Virus record (IMG/VR): IMGVR_UViG_3300031669_000166
Coordinates: 1-30,549 of that record
DNA length: 30,549 nt
Source: a virus
Direction: 5' to 3' (one strand)
Of the stretch, positions 14,400 to 21,616 are shown in pieces. Each line of letters opens with the position of its first letter. Position 1 is the stretch's first letter. The notes under the pieces were generated by a model. It was not told the origin of the DNA. It saw only the letters and a program-made list of their open reading frames with translations, and made no database searches. Made by a program: the position numbers and the translations under genes.

Positions 14400-14515
14400 G
14401 CACCCCTATTGTTACCCATCGTTTAAGGAAGACAGTGCTGTATTATTGTTTTAAAACCATAATGATTAACTGCCAGCAAAGATGTAGGAAAAGACCTTCT
14501 GGGGAATTTTTTTTT
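14400..14515 (+). ncRNA. Candidate structured RNA, tandem copy B
   Basis: Copy B repeats the same ordered boxes 159 bases later: GCACCCC (14400), CATCG (14417), ATTGTTTTAA, a GCTG/CAGC helix (14437-14440 with 14474-14477), GATG (14481), AGG/CCT hairpin, and the identical 17-mer CCTTCTGGGGAATTTTT (14495-14511) plus T tract. Loop regions differ while box order and pairings are kept, as expected for two RNA copies. No convincing promoter was identified. Confidence 0.5.
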
Positions 14516-14537
14516 AAAGCGATAATAAAGGTAAATA

Positions 14538-14618
14538 ATGGAAGAAGAGTTAATAAAATTCGAATTTACAATTGATAAAATATTGAAAATAATAGAAAGA
14601 ATGACACGTTGTGATTAG
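14538..14618 (+). CDS. 26-residue peptide, possibly the broken start of the next gene
   Basis: AAAGG precedes ATG; the product MEEELIKFEFTIDKILKIIE ends RMTRCD. Its stop overlaps a GTG start at 14611 in another frame. It may be a coupled leader or the 5' part of a single frameshifted gene. Confidence 0.4.
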   Translation: MEEELIKFEFTIDKILKIIERMTRCD

Positions 14619-14811
14619 GCTTAAAAAGATTAAATATTATTTTAATTCTTCATTTGTTAGAAGTCGTATATTGAATAGAAAATTATTGTCTATATTATCA
14701 CCAGATCTATTGATAAATTATATGGTGAAGATGAAAAAATACCTCAAGGAATATAAAAGTATGGGAGGAGATAAGTGGCAAATGAAAAAAGAGAGACTGC
14801 TGGCAAGATAA
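14611..14811 (+). CDS. Hypothetical basic protein, GTG start
   Basis: This encodes 66 residues, MIRLKKIKYYFNSSFVRSRI then LNRKLLSILSPDLLINYM, basic and helical. GTG at 14611 overlaps the stop of the 26-residue ORF and lacks a good ribosome site; a later ATG (14722) is possible. It overlaps the next gene by 37 bases. Real coding is uncertain. Confidence 0.4.
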   Translation: MIRLKKIKYYFNSSFVRSRILNRKLLSILSPDLLINYMVKMKKYLKEYKSMGGDKWQMKKERLLAR

Positions 14812-15281
14812 ATCTAGATCTTTTACCAAAAGCTGTAGATGATACACATTGTGCCGTAGAGCAAAGTGATGAGCAATTAAAAGATTATGAGAAAGATTTT
14901 CTGTCATGTTTAGCTGATGGAAAACAAAAGTTTGGTACAGATTTTTATATAGTCGCCATATTTAAAAGAGAGAAGTTATTAACACGTATTACGAGAATCA
15001 CTTTTGTAGCGCGTAGATCATGTCCTACACCACATTTTGATGAGGGAGTTTATAGATATACCTATAAAGATGATAGGATTCAGTTTTTATGGGTTTTGCC
15101 TGACATTGAAGTAGCAAATTACTTAATAAATAACTATCTAATGCTCGATCCAGTCGAGAGACAAGTTGCAGATTTTGTGTTAAAGTACCTTGATAATGAT
15201 TTATTATATACAGCAATGAAATTAAATAATGAATTTCCAGACAATGAGATATTGAAATCATTTAAACCAACAGTCTTATAA
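14775..15281 (+). CDS. Conserved-type virion assembly protein, GTG start
   Basis: This encodes 168 residues. GTG at 14775 follows GGGAGGAG, a very strong ribosome site. The product has KFGTDFYIVAIFKREKLLTR, ARRSCPTPHFDEGVYRYTYK and FLWVLPDIEVANYLINNYLM, a pattern I associate with podovirus proteins encoded just before the scaffold. Predicted mixed alpha/beta and soluble. Exact role in head assembly unknown. Confidence 0.72.
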   Translation: MANEKRETAGKINLDLLPKAVDDTHCAVEQSDEQLKDYEKDFLSCLADGKQKFGTDFYIVAIFKREKLLTRITRITFVARRSCPTPHFDEGVYRYTYKDDRIQFLWVLPDIEVANYLINNYLMLDPVERQVADFVLKYLDNDLLYTAMKLNNEFPDNEILKSFKPTVL

Positions 15282-15289
15282 GGAGTATC

Positions 15290-16006
15290 ATGTTTGATGA
15301 TGTAGAAAATGAAAATTTAGAATTGGAAAATCAACAAGACCAACAACTTATTGAAGAACAGCATGAGTCAGAGCAAGAAAATAAACCTCAAGAAAGCTTT
15401 AGAGAACTTAGGAATAAATTACAAAGAGCGCAAAAAGAACGCGATGAAGCCTATAACTATATTAAAAATATACAGGCTAAAAACGATCCTGCTCCCGTTA
15501 ATAATAATAATGTTGATGAAGATTTTAATTTGGATCCCGATGCTCTTGCTGAAGGCAAACATTTAAATAAGTTAAAAAATGAAATTAAACAGGTACAAAA
15601 GCAGTTACAAGAATTTAGAAAAGTATCTGATGAAACAATTGCTGAAAATAAATTAAGAGCAAAATATGCTGATTTTGACCAGGTTCTTACAAAAGAAAAT
15701 ATCGTGGCATTACAAGAAAATAATCCTGATTTATGGAATGCTGTAAAATCATCACCTGATATTTATAATCAAGGTGTAAGTGCTTATATGTTTATAAAAA
15801 GTCTGAATTTACCCGCCAAAAACTTATATGATGAAGATAAGGCTATTATGCAAAAAAATATGGGTAAACCGCGTTCAATGACAAGTGTTGCACCACAAAG
15901 AGGCAATAGTCCGTTATCACAAGCTAATGTTTTTGAAAAAGGATTAACTCCTGAATTAGCTAAATCATTATATGCTGAGATGAGAAAAGCTACAGGTGAT
16001 ATATAG
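15290..16006 (+). CDS. Scaffolding protein
   Basis: This encodes 238 residues, GGAG before ATG. Very acidic, Gln/Asn/Glu-rich N-terminus (ENENLELENQQDQQLIEEQH), long coiled coil (about 35-125; RNKLQRAQKERDEAYNYIKN and KNEIKQVQKQLQEFRKVSDE), a short folded part with FDQVLTKENIVALQENNPDL, and a helical C-terminal tail (LTPELAKSLYAEMRKATGDI) of the type that contacts the capsid protein. Composition, size and position upstream of the capsid gene identify it as the internal scaffold for procapsid assembly. Confidence 0.82.
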   Translation: MFDDVENENLELENQQDQQLIEEQHESEQENKPQESFRELRNKLQRAQKERDEAYNYIKNIQAKNDPAPVNNNNVDEDFNLDPDALAEGKHLNKLKNEIKQVQKQLQEFRKVSDETIAENKLRAKYADFDQVLTKENIVALQENNPDLWNAVKSSPDIYNQGVSAYMFIKSLNLPAKNLYDEDKAIMQKNMGKPRSMTSVAPQRGNSPLSQANVFEKGLTPELAKSLYAEMRKATGDI

Positions 16007-16254
16007 TGGTTTGGATTGATATAGATAAGCAATTACCGCCATTAAATGAAAGAATATTAGTACGAGCAGCAAAAGTTTATCTTACTGGTCAATGTGATCA
16101 TTTTATTACTACCATAGCTATTTTCAGCTTAGAAAGAGGATTATGGCTTCCAGAAAAAGAAGAAAAACAGTATGGAAAAATACTTACAGCAACGCATTGG
16201 TGTCATATTCCTGATATTAAATTAATGGATGATAATGGAACGAAAATTCTGTAA
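16006..16254 (+). CDS. DUF551-like protein 6
   Basis: This encodes 82 residues, GTG start sharing one base with the scaffold stop. VWIDIDKQLPPLNERILVRA and TATHWCHIPDIKL keep the DUF551 opening and the THW end. It lies 8 kb from the other five copies, within the head-gene cluster. Confidence 0.65.
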   Translation: MVWIDIDKQLPPLNERILVRAAKVYLTGQCDHFITTIAIFSLERGLWLPEKEEKQYGKILTATHWCHIPDIKLMDDNGTKIL

Positions 16255-16471
16255 AGTATGTGAACAAGAATTTCATAATATATTTCGTGATACATTTGGA
16301 GAAAGTATACGTGCTAAAGAATTAGATTGGGATCGAGAAATACAGTGTACTAGAAATTATATTGGAGATGATGATAAAATTCGCAGTTGTTTGTGTAGAT
16401 TAATTGATGCTCTAATAAAATATAGAGAAAAAGTAAGTTATCATTTAATAAATTCAGAAACAATAAGATGA
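16229..16471 (+). CDS. Hypothetical protein with N-terminal CxxC
   Basis: This encodes 80 residues (or 78 from the second ATG at 16235), beginning MERKFCKVCEQEFHNIFRDT. One CxxC pair near the start and further Cys at CTRNYIGDDDKIRSCLCRLI suggest zinc binding. It overlaps the previous gene by 26 bases and the next by 4. Function unknown. Confidence 0.6.
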   Translation: MIMERKFCKVCEQEFHNIFRDTFGESIRAKELDWDREIQCTRNYIGDDDKIRSCLCRLIDALIKYREKVSYHLINSETIR

Positions 16472-16827
16472 CAACTTTAATTGGTAACTCTCAAGTTGTT
16501 TCAAACGATACATTTTTGCAAAATACTACTTACAAAATTAGAGCAACTGGTAAATATTTTCTTATTTTTTGTTGTACTTCATCATTGCCTGGAGATATGA
16601 CAGTATCCTATCAAATATGCAGAAATAAGGCACCTATAGAGGGTGCCTTTTCGCAATGTGCTTCAGCGCAAACAGATAGACAACCATTTATATTTCCGAC
16701 AAACATTTCTATAGTTACTCGATTATTACAAAATGATATTTTATCTATAAAAGTAAAAATAATAAGTGGTATACCTAGTGATTCTATAGAGATACTAAAT
16801 ACAATATTTAATATCTTGGAGTTGTAA
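16468..16827 (+). CDS. Predicted beta-rich protein upstream of capsid, possible decoration protein
   Basis: This encodes 119 residues, ATGA overlap. Short alternating hydrophobic segments (YKIRATGKYFLIFCCTSSLP; DILSIKVKIISGIPSDSIEI) suggest a beta-sandwich, as in capsid decoration or fibre-head proteins. Position directly before the capsid gene fits, but no family motif is seen. A terminator-like hairpin lies within it at 16627-16651. Confidence 0.6.
   Translation: MTTLIGNSQVVSNDTFLQNTTYKIRATGKYFLIFCCTSSLPGDMTVSYQICRNKAPIEGAFSQCASAQTDRQPFIFPTNISIVTRLLQNDILSIKVKIISGIPSDSIEILNTIFNILEL
16627..16651 (+). terminator. Terminator-like hairpin inside a coding region
   Basis: AAGGCACC/GGTGCCTT, 8 bp with a 7-base loop, followed by two more T residues. 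It could reduce read-through into the capsid unit so that the downstream promoter sets capsid output, or it may be chance. Confidence 0.35.
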
Positions 16828-16856
16828 TTGCACTATTAATCCCTAAATACTATACT
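16828..16856 (+). promoter_or_regulatory. Probable promoter of the capsid transcript
   Basis: TTGCAC, 17-base spacer, TATACT: close to sigma-70 consensus and starting right after the previous stop. The expected start point (about 16862-16864) falls at the first base pairs of the hairpin array. Confidence 0.6.
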
Positions 16857-16860
16857 TATC

Positions 16861-16971
16861 GTGGCGCAATCGAAGTTCGCCACTTCAAATTATTCCTGTC
16901 GCAATAGAGCCTCGACACCTCACGTCGCAATTGAGATTCGACAACTCAAGACGCAAATTTTAAGACTCGTC
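16861..16971 (+). promoter_or_regulatory. Array of four leader hairpins upstream of the capsid gene
   Basis: Four stem-loops follow in a row: GTGGCG/CGCCAC (16861-16883), GTCG/CGAC (16898-16916), GTCG/CGAC (16924-16942), GACG/CGTC (16950-16971). Stems change while pairing is kept. Three loops are 11 bases and start CAAT; the fourth starts CAAA. The last three units repeat every 26 bases. It forms the 5' untranslated leader of the capsid mRNA; likely roles are mRNA protection, protein binding or translational control. Confidence 0.65.
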
Positions 16972-17016
16972 ATCTTATCTAATGGTAAAAGTTATTAACT
17001 TAAACTTAAGGATAAA

Positions 17017-18536
17017 ATGTCCATAACTACTACAAGTATTTTACCTCCTCCAATTAAAGCTAGTTTTGATTTCAAGCTCCTTGCAGTACCAACACCTACA
17101 ATGATTCATAATATACCTGCAATGAGAAGTATTCATCCTAGAAATGGTGGTGACATACATAGATTTAGAAGATATAATGCATTAAATACTGCGCTAGTTC
17201 CATTAGGACCAAGTGGTATGACACCACCAGGTCAGAATTTAACTGCTGTGGATATAGATGCGCAGATATCTTTTTATGGTACCTATGTACAAATAAATGA
17301 GCAGGTAACATTACAAAACCAAGACCCTGTATTAAATGAAGCAGCTAAAAGGTTGGGTGTTTCATTAAGACAGACAGAGGATAAAAAATTTGTCCTCTAT
17401 AAATTTCCGGTAATTGACTTGGAAAGCTGAGGCCAAGCTGACAAGGGCCAAGCAATACAAGTACCACGCGAAGGAGCTAGCTACTCTGGGGAAAGTGTGT
17501 GCAGGCTGAACGACTAAATCCAGAAACCCGGCAGGGATGCGATAGTCTGAACTCTACGAATAGACCGCGAGAAGGTAGAGAGGAAAATCCGAAGAGGTTT
17601 TCCCGCTTAAGGTAGTAAAAATGAATATATCGATATATTCAGATAGGAAGTAATGGGGTTCGAATCCCCATACAGGACCTGTGGGTACTGTCGGTCGAAT
17701 GGTTAGACGCCTTATAGCCTATATTAAGTCATAAAAGTAACAGAATGGAATTAACACGTAATATGTTGGCTTCATCAGCCTCATTCATAAACTGTGTAAA
17801 TGGGATAAATGGTGATTCTCCTACAGAGATAACATACCCAGATGTACAGAATATAGTTGCAACATTGGCAGATAATAATGCTTATACGATTCTAGATGAA
17901 ATAGAAGGACAAGACCGTTTTGGTACAGCTCCTGTAAGGGAGGCATTTTATGCATTAACATCTTCTAAGATTATTCCTGAATTAGAGAATATGGATCGCT
18001 TTATACCTAAAGTACAATATCCATCTTCAATGAGGGGACTACCAAGTGAATGGGGATCATGTTCCAACTTGAGATTCTTGGTCTCAAGTATTGGATCAAT
18101 ATCTTCTAATGCCTCAGGAATGAGTGCCGATGTTTTTAACACATTCTGTGTAGGATTAGAAGCTTATGCTTATATCTACCAAGATGGTTATAATGCTGAG
18201 TTCATTAACTGATAAGTGAACTATAAACCTTGGGTAATTGACTTGGAAGTCCTAACGTATAGACGAGGATGACAAGGCGGAAGCGAAAGCACCGTGAGAG
18301 ACTAAACCCTGAGGCGCCGCAAGGTGATGTGATAGTCCGAACATTATGGAAACATAATGAGGGAGGAATAACAAGACTCCCCGCTCGCAAGAGTCATAAA
18401 AGTAACAGTATGTTATCGACCACCTATATTTTCTGGTCCATTAGCCCAAAATGCAACTTGTGGTTATAAGATGGCAAGTGCTCAACAAATTCTTAATGAT
18501 TTGTGGGTACTGAATTTACGTAGCACTAAAGCATAA
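17017..18536 (+). CDS. Major capsid protein, N4-gp56 family, split by two group I introns
   Basis: Exons 17017-17382, 17748-18205 and 18413-18536 join to 948 bases, 315 residues. AAGGA lies 5 bases before ATG. Exon 1 has the family start (HRFRRYNALNTALVPLG, GMTPPGQNLTAVDI, FYGTYVQI, QDPVLNEAAKRLGVSLRQTE). Exon 2 continues ELTRNMLASSASFINC, GTAPVREAFYALTSSKIIPE and GLEAYAYIYQDGY. Exon 3 gives YRPPIFSGPLAQNATCGYKM and WVLNLRSTKA. Splicing joins RQTED to ELTRN and EF-I to YRPP, both at conserved positions. Unspliced, exon 1 would run only 15 codons into intron 1 before a stop. The product forms the icosahedral shell on the scaffold. Confidence 0.9.
17383..17747 (+). ncRNA. Group I intron 1 (365 nt, no ORF)
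   Basis: P1: exon AGAGGAT (17376-17382) pairs with intron GTCCTCT (17392-17398), with the required U-G at the splice site. P10: exon 2 GAATT (17748-17752) pairs with AATTT (17387-17391), directly beside the P1 strand. P7: GACTA (17512) with TAGTC (17543), within R- and S-like core boxes (GCTGAACGACTAAATCC; GCGATAGTCTGAAC). The intron ends in G at 17747. It also holds a perfect GAATATA/TATATTC hairpin and a T-arm-like hairpin TGGGG-TTCGAAT-CCCCA. There is no room for a homing endonuclease. Confidence 0.9.
18206..18412 (+). ncRNA. Group I intron 2 (207 nt, no ORF)
   Basis: P1: exon AGTTCAT (18199-18205) with GTGAACT (18216-18222), U-G at the splice site. P10: exon 3 TTATC (18413-18417) with GATAA (18211-18215). 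P7: GACTA (18300) with TAGTC (18333), in boxes GTGAGAGACTAAACCC and GTGATAGTCCGAAC. A P9-like hairpin CATTATG-GAAA-CATAATG (18342-18359) follows. The intron ends in G. It shares GGTAATTGACTTGGAA near the 5' end and AGTCATAAAAGTAACAG near the 3' end with intron 1. At 207 nt it is a minimal ribozyme. Confidence 0.9.
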
Positions 18537-18544
18537 GGAGAGAA

Positions 18545-19567
18545 ATGGAAGATACAACTTTATTACAAGGTACATTTACTCAACCAGCAACTGCTGTAGC
18601 GAAAACATTTGCTATTCCAGCAGGTTTTGATTGGATTGAAGTAACAAATTATACTCAATCAGCTGGAACTGCTACAGCAAATGGTTTTAAATTTAGATGG
18701 CAATTAGGTTACCCAAATGGGACTATGACATCTTTAATAAATACTGCCGGAGTAGTAACAGCAGATATTACAGCAGATAATGCATTAACTATTTATAATC
18801 CTGCTACTGCAACTATAGGCACATTAAATAATGGTGGTGGAGCAATAACTGGATTTACACAAGCAAATCCTGCGGTTGTTACATCAGCTGGATCAAATGT
18901 TCCTGCAGGAAGTATTGCTATATTTAGTTCATTAAATAACCAACCACAATATGATGGCATTCCATTTAGTGTAGGTTATGGAACTGCTACGGCTAATACT
19001 TTCAGTGTTGATTATTTAAATTCAACAGGTTCTACACCTTCAACTGCAGGTAATTTTAGAATTATACCCTATAATCCATTATTCTTTCCTAGCGTTCGTG
19101 TTATTACAAATATTACTGCGGCAACTCAAGCTGTTGTAACATTAAGTGTTCAACACAACTATCAAATAGGTGAGCAAATTAGATTTAATTTCCCTGGCGG
19201 AACTGCATATTGGGCAAATTATGCGGCATTAAATGGTGTACAAGCTACAGTTGTAGCAGTAGATAATACTACTGGTGCAGGTCATAATACTATAACAGTT
19301 AATGTTTCCACCGTAGGATTTGGTACTTTTGCATTTCCAGCGCAAGGAATTGCAGGACTTCCATTTACACCAGCTTATGTTAATCCATTTGGTGAAAATA
19401 CTTCTGTGGCATACAATAATATTCCTCAATTATCTTCATTCTCTGATGCAAGAACTAATACAGGATTTATTGGTGTTACATTAGCACCAGGTGCTTTATT
19501 GCCAGCAGGTGTGGCAAATGATGTTGTTTATTGGGTAGCTGGAAAAAGCTCCTATGGCGGATCTTAA
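18545..19567 (+). CDS. Capsid-associated structural protein with FCCH-like domain
   Basis: This encodes 340 residues, AAGGAG before ATG, directly after the capsid gene. Rich in Gly, Ala, Thr and Asn, beta-structured, no Cys. Residues about 183-257 (SVRVITNITAATQAVVTLSV then HNYQIGEQIRFNFP) match a small beta domain annotated in other phages as ubiquitin-activating-enzyme FCCH-like; the same domain recurs in 20065-20433 and 22887-25166. Probably a head or head-tail surface protein; the exact role is unknown. Confidence 0.7.
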   Translation: MEDTTLLQGTFTQPATAVAKTFAIPAGFDWIEVTNYTQSAGTATANGFKFRWQLGYPNGTMTSLINTAGVVTADITADNALTIYNPATATIGTLNNGGGAITGFTQANPAVVTSAGSNVPAGSIAIFSSLNNQPQYDGIPFSVGYGTATANTFSVDYLNSTGSTPSTAGNFRIIPYNPLFFPSVRVITNITAATQAVVTLSVQHNYQIGEQIRFNFPGGTAYWANYAALNGVQATVVAVDNTTGAGHNTITVNVSTVGFGTFAFPAQGIAGLPFTPAYVNPFGENTSVAYNNIPQLSSFSDARTNTGFIGVTLAPGALLPAGVANDVVYWVAGKSSYGGS

Positions 19568-19605
19568 TAGAATAAAGTGATAGAAAAAAGAAAGTAATTG
19601 ATGTG

Positions 19606-19633
19606 GTGGACAGCCTTAAAACTGTCCACATTT
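19606..19633 (+). terminator. Hairpin, weak terminator
   Basis: GTGGACAG/CTGTCCAC, 8 bp, 8-base loop, followed by ATTT. The stem contains the GTCCAC/GTGGAC core also found in the terL terminator. It may reduce capsid-level transcription into the tail genes. Confidence 0.5.
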
Positions 19634-19646
19634 AAAGGAGTATAAA

Positions 19647-20063
19647 ATGGCTAAAAATTTAACACCTATGCCAGTTAATTCAAAAAAGCAACGAATTGAA
19701 GAATTAGCAAAAAAATTAGAATATGAATGTGAACGCGATAAAACCATGATTAATGGAGTATTTCATTATCATGAGCGTCCAAATGGATTACTTGAATTTT
19801 CATTTATGAAATACAAAGGTGATCGAATAGAAAAGTATTCATTAATGGATGGACATCAATATACATTGCCATTAGCAGTAGTTAATCATTTAAATAAAAA
19901 TTGTTCTTATCCAATCCATCAACATGCAGTAGATGCAAATGGCGTGCCAATAGTAAGAATTGGAAAAATGGTTCGTCGTTGTAGTTTCAGTAATACTGAT
20001 TTTATGATTGAAGATTTTATTCCTAAAGAAAGTAATTTAGTAACTGTTGAATATACAAGATAA
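19647..20063 (+). CDS. Conserved podovirus structural-region protein
   Basis: This encodes 138 residues, AAAGGAG before ATG. The sequence GVFHYHERPNGLLEFSFMKY, KGDRIEKYSLMDGHQYTLPL and IGKMVRRCSFSNTDFMIEDF follows a pattern seen in many short-tailed phages next to capsid genes, without known function. Soluble, mixed alpha/beta. Possibly a minor head or connector protein. Confidence 0.7.
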   Translation: MAKNLTPMPVNSKKQRIEELAKKLEYECERDKTMINGVFHYHERPNGLLEFSFMKYKGDRIEKYSLMDGHQYTLPLAVVNHLNKNCSYPIHQHAVDANGVPIVRIGKMVRRCSFSNTDFMIEDFIPKESNLVTVEYTR

Positions 20064-20064
20064 A

Positions 20065-20433
20065 ATGTATACACCATCATTTGCTGCGAGACGTCCTGAT
20101 TTCCAACCGGCATTAAGAATTATATCCAATATAACAAATGCAAATATAGTTACTGTGACAACTACATTTGATCATCAATATATTGATGGATTAATTATAA
20201 AATTAAATATACCTGTTGGATTTGGGATGCAGCAAATAAATCAGCAATTTGGACCAATTATAGTGACTGGCGCTACTACATTTACGATGCAAATTAATTC
20301 TACTTATTATGATCCTTTTGTGGTACCATCTGGAAATGGACCTTTCCAAGATCCACAATGTATACCAATAGCTGAGGTAAATAGTACTTTTCAGGGAGCT
20401 AAGAAAAACGTGTTGCCATATCCGGCAACTTAG
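20065..20433 (+). CDS. FCCH-like domain structural protein
   Basis: This encodes 122 residues. The start just after the previous stop has no strong ribosome site; a TTG at 20047 would overlap. PALRIISNITNANIVTVTTT, then YIDGLIIKLNIP, MQQINQQFGPIIVTGATTFT and QINSTYYDPFVVPSG form one FCCH-like beta domain, the same as inside the 18545 and 22887 products. A single-domain connector or stopper protein is plausible from position. Confidence 0.65.
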   Translation: MYTPSFAARRPDFQPALRIISNITNANIVTVTTTFDHQYIDGLIIKLNIPVGFGMQQINQQFGPIIVTGATTFTMQINSTYYDPFVVPSGNGPFQDPQCIPIAEVNSTFQGAKKNVLPYPAT

Positions 20434-20441
20434 GAGAAAAG

Positions 20442-21614
20442 ATGCCAACAGTACCAGCACCAGGAAACACATTAACTAATATACAGATTAAGGTTAGGCG
20501 ACTAACGCGATCACCATCTGAAGCATTATTAGCAACATCGCAACTTAACGAATATATCAATACATTTTTAGTTTATGATTTTCCTGAGCATCTACGAACA
20601 TTTAATAATAGAACTACATTTAATTTTTGGTGTAATCCATTTCAAGATGAATATCCAACAAATGAAGAATCGTTTGGAAATTCTAGTAATCCAGAACAAA
20701 ATCCATTATATAATTTCCAAAATAAATATTTAACTGTTCATAAACCATTATATATTGCTGGATTTCCATCATTTTATACACAATCTCAAACCGAATTTTT
20801 TAATATATTTCCGAAACGAAATAGTATTCAAAGTATCGGTGTTACTGGCGATGGTGCAACTACTACTTTTACTGGAAACTTAAATGCATTAGGAATAGTG
20901 CCCAGTCCTACATTTGGCGCTCAACAAGCAACATGCTATTTAAAAAATAATGTATTATTTGAATCAGTTGATCTTAATGGGAATGGTGTAACATTAATGG
21001 ATGTACCATGCCTAGATGCTACCACTGGTAATCCTACTGTTTGGGGTAATTTATATTCACCAGCAAACAAACCATTAACTGCACCATTGATAACCAATTA
21101 TAATACTTTACCAACTCTACCAGATGGCGTTATTCCTACTAACTTTGTTAATTATGTAACTGGGCAGTTCGTTATAACATTTGATACCGCACCAAAAGAT
21201 GGCTTTGCTATTAATTCACAAACCATTTTTGTACAAACTGGTAGACCACGTTATCTATTATATTATGATAACAAATTTTCATTGAGACCGGTCCCTGATC
21301 AGTCATATCAAATTAATTTTGAAGCCTATGTAAGGCCAACATGGCTCATGGAAAATGATTCAGTTCCTGGATTAGAAGAATGGTGGCAATATATTGCTTA
21401 TGGAGCAGCTAAAAAAATATTTGAAGATAGATTAGATATGGATAGTGTAGCTTTAATATTGCCTGAATATGAAAAACAAGAAAAATTATGCTTAAGAAGA
21501 ACATTAGTACAATATGCTAATGAAAGAGTAGCAACAATTTATACCCAACAAACTGGAGTTTCTGCAAATACATGGGGCTTAGGTTGGGGCGAAGGACAAG
21601 GATTAGGCGATTAA
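20442..21614 (+). CDS. Head-to-tail connector or tail structural protein
   Basis: This encodes 390 residues, AGGAG before ATG. The N-terminal helical part (VRRLTRSPSEALLATSQLNE, YINTFLVYDFPEHLR) and C-terminal helices (GLEEWWQYIAYGAAKKIFED, LPEYEKQEKLCLRRTLVQYA) flank a beta-rich middle. The arrangement, with helices like those of connector/adaptor proteins, and the position between capsid and tail hub support a connector. It could instead be the first tail-tube protein. Confidence 0.65.
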   Translation: MPTVPAPGNTLTNIQIKVRRLTRSPSEALLATSQLNEYINTFLVYDFPEHLRTFNNRTTFNFWCNPFQDEYPTNEESFGNSSNPEQNPLYNFQNKYLTVHKPLYIAGFPSFYTQSQTEFFNIFPKRNSIQSIGVTGDGATTTFTGNLNALGIVPSPTFGAQQATCYLKNNVLFESVDLNGNGVTLMDVPCLDATTGNPTVWGNLYSPANKPLTAPLITNYNTLPTLPDGVIPTNFVNYVTGQFVITFDTAPKDGFAINSQTIFVQTGRPRYLLYYDNKFSLRPVPDQSYQINFEAYVRPTWLMENDSVPGLEEWWQYIAYGAAKKIFEDRLDMDSVALILPEYEKQEKLCLRRTLVQYANERVATIYTQQTGVSANTWGLGWGEGQGLGD

Positions 21615-21616
21615 TA

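Noticed and set aside
16861-16971. Short CRISPR-like array
   Set aside because: Units are imperfect hairpins with variable stems and no constant repeat plus unique spacers; no cas genes.
17655-17715. A tRNA gene around the TTCGAATC loop
   Set aside because: No matching acceptor stem, anticodon arm or D-arm in normal order; kept only as a tRNA-like element.
17383-17747. Capsid gene read as a pseudogene broken by a stop after SLRQTEDKKFVLYKFP
   Set aside because: The interruption has group I intron P1, P10, P7 and terminal G, and removal restores the conserved protein exactly.
18269-18469. 66-codon plus-strand frame over intron 2 and exon 3
   Set aside because: Lies across ribozyme core and splice site in a frame unlike the capsid; basic composition reflects GC-rich RNA stems.
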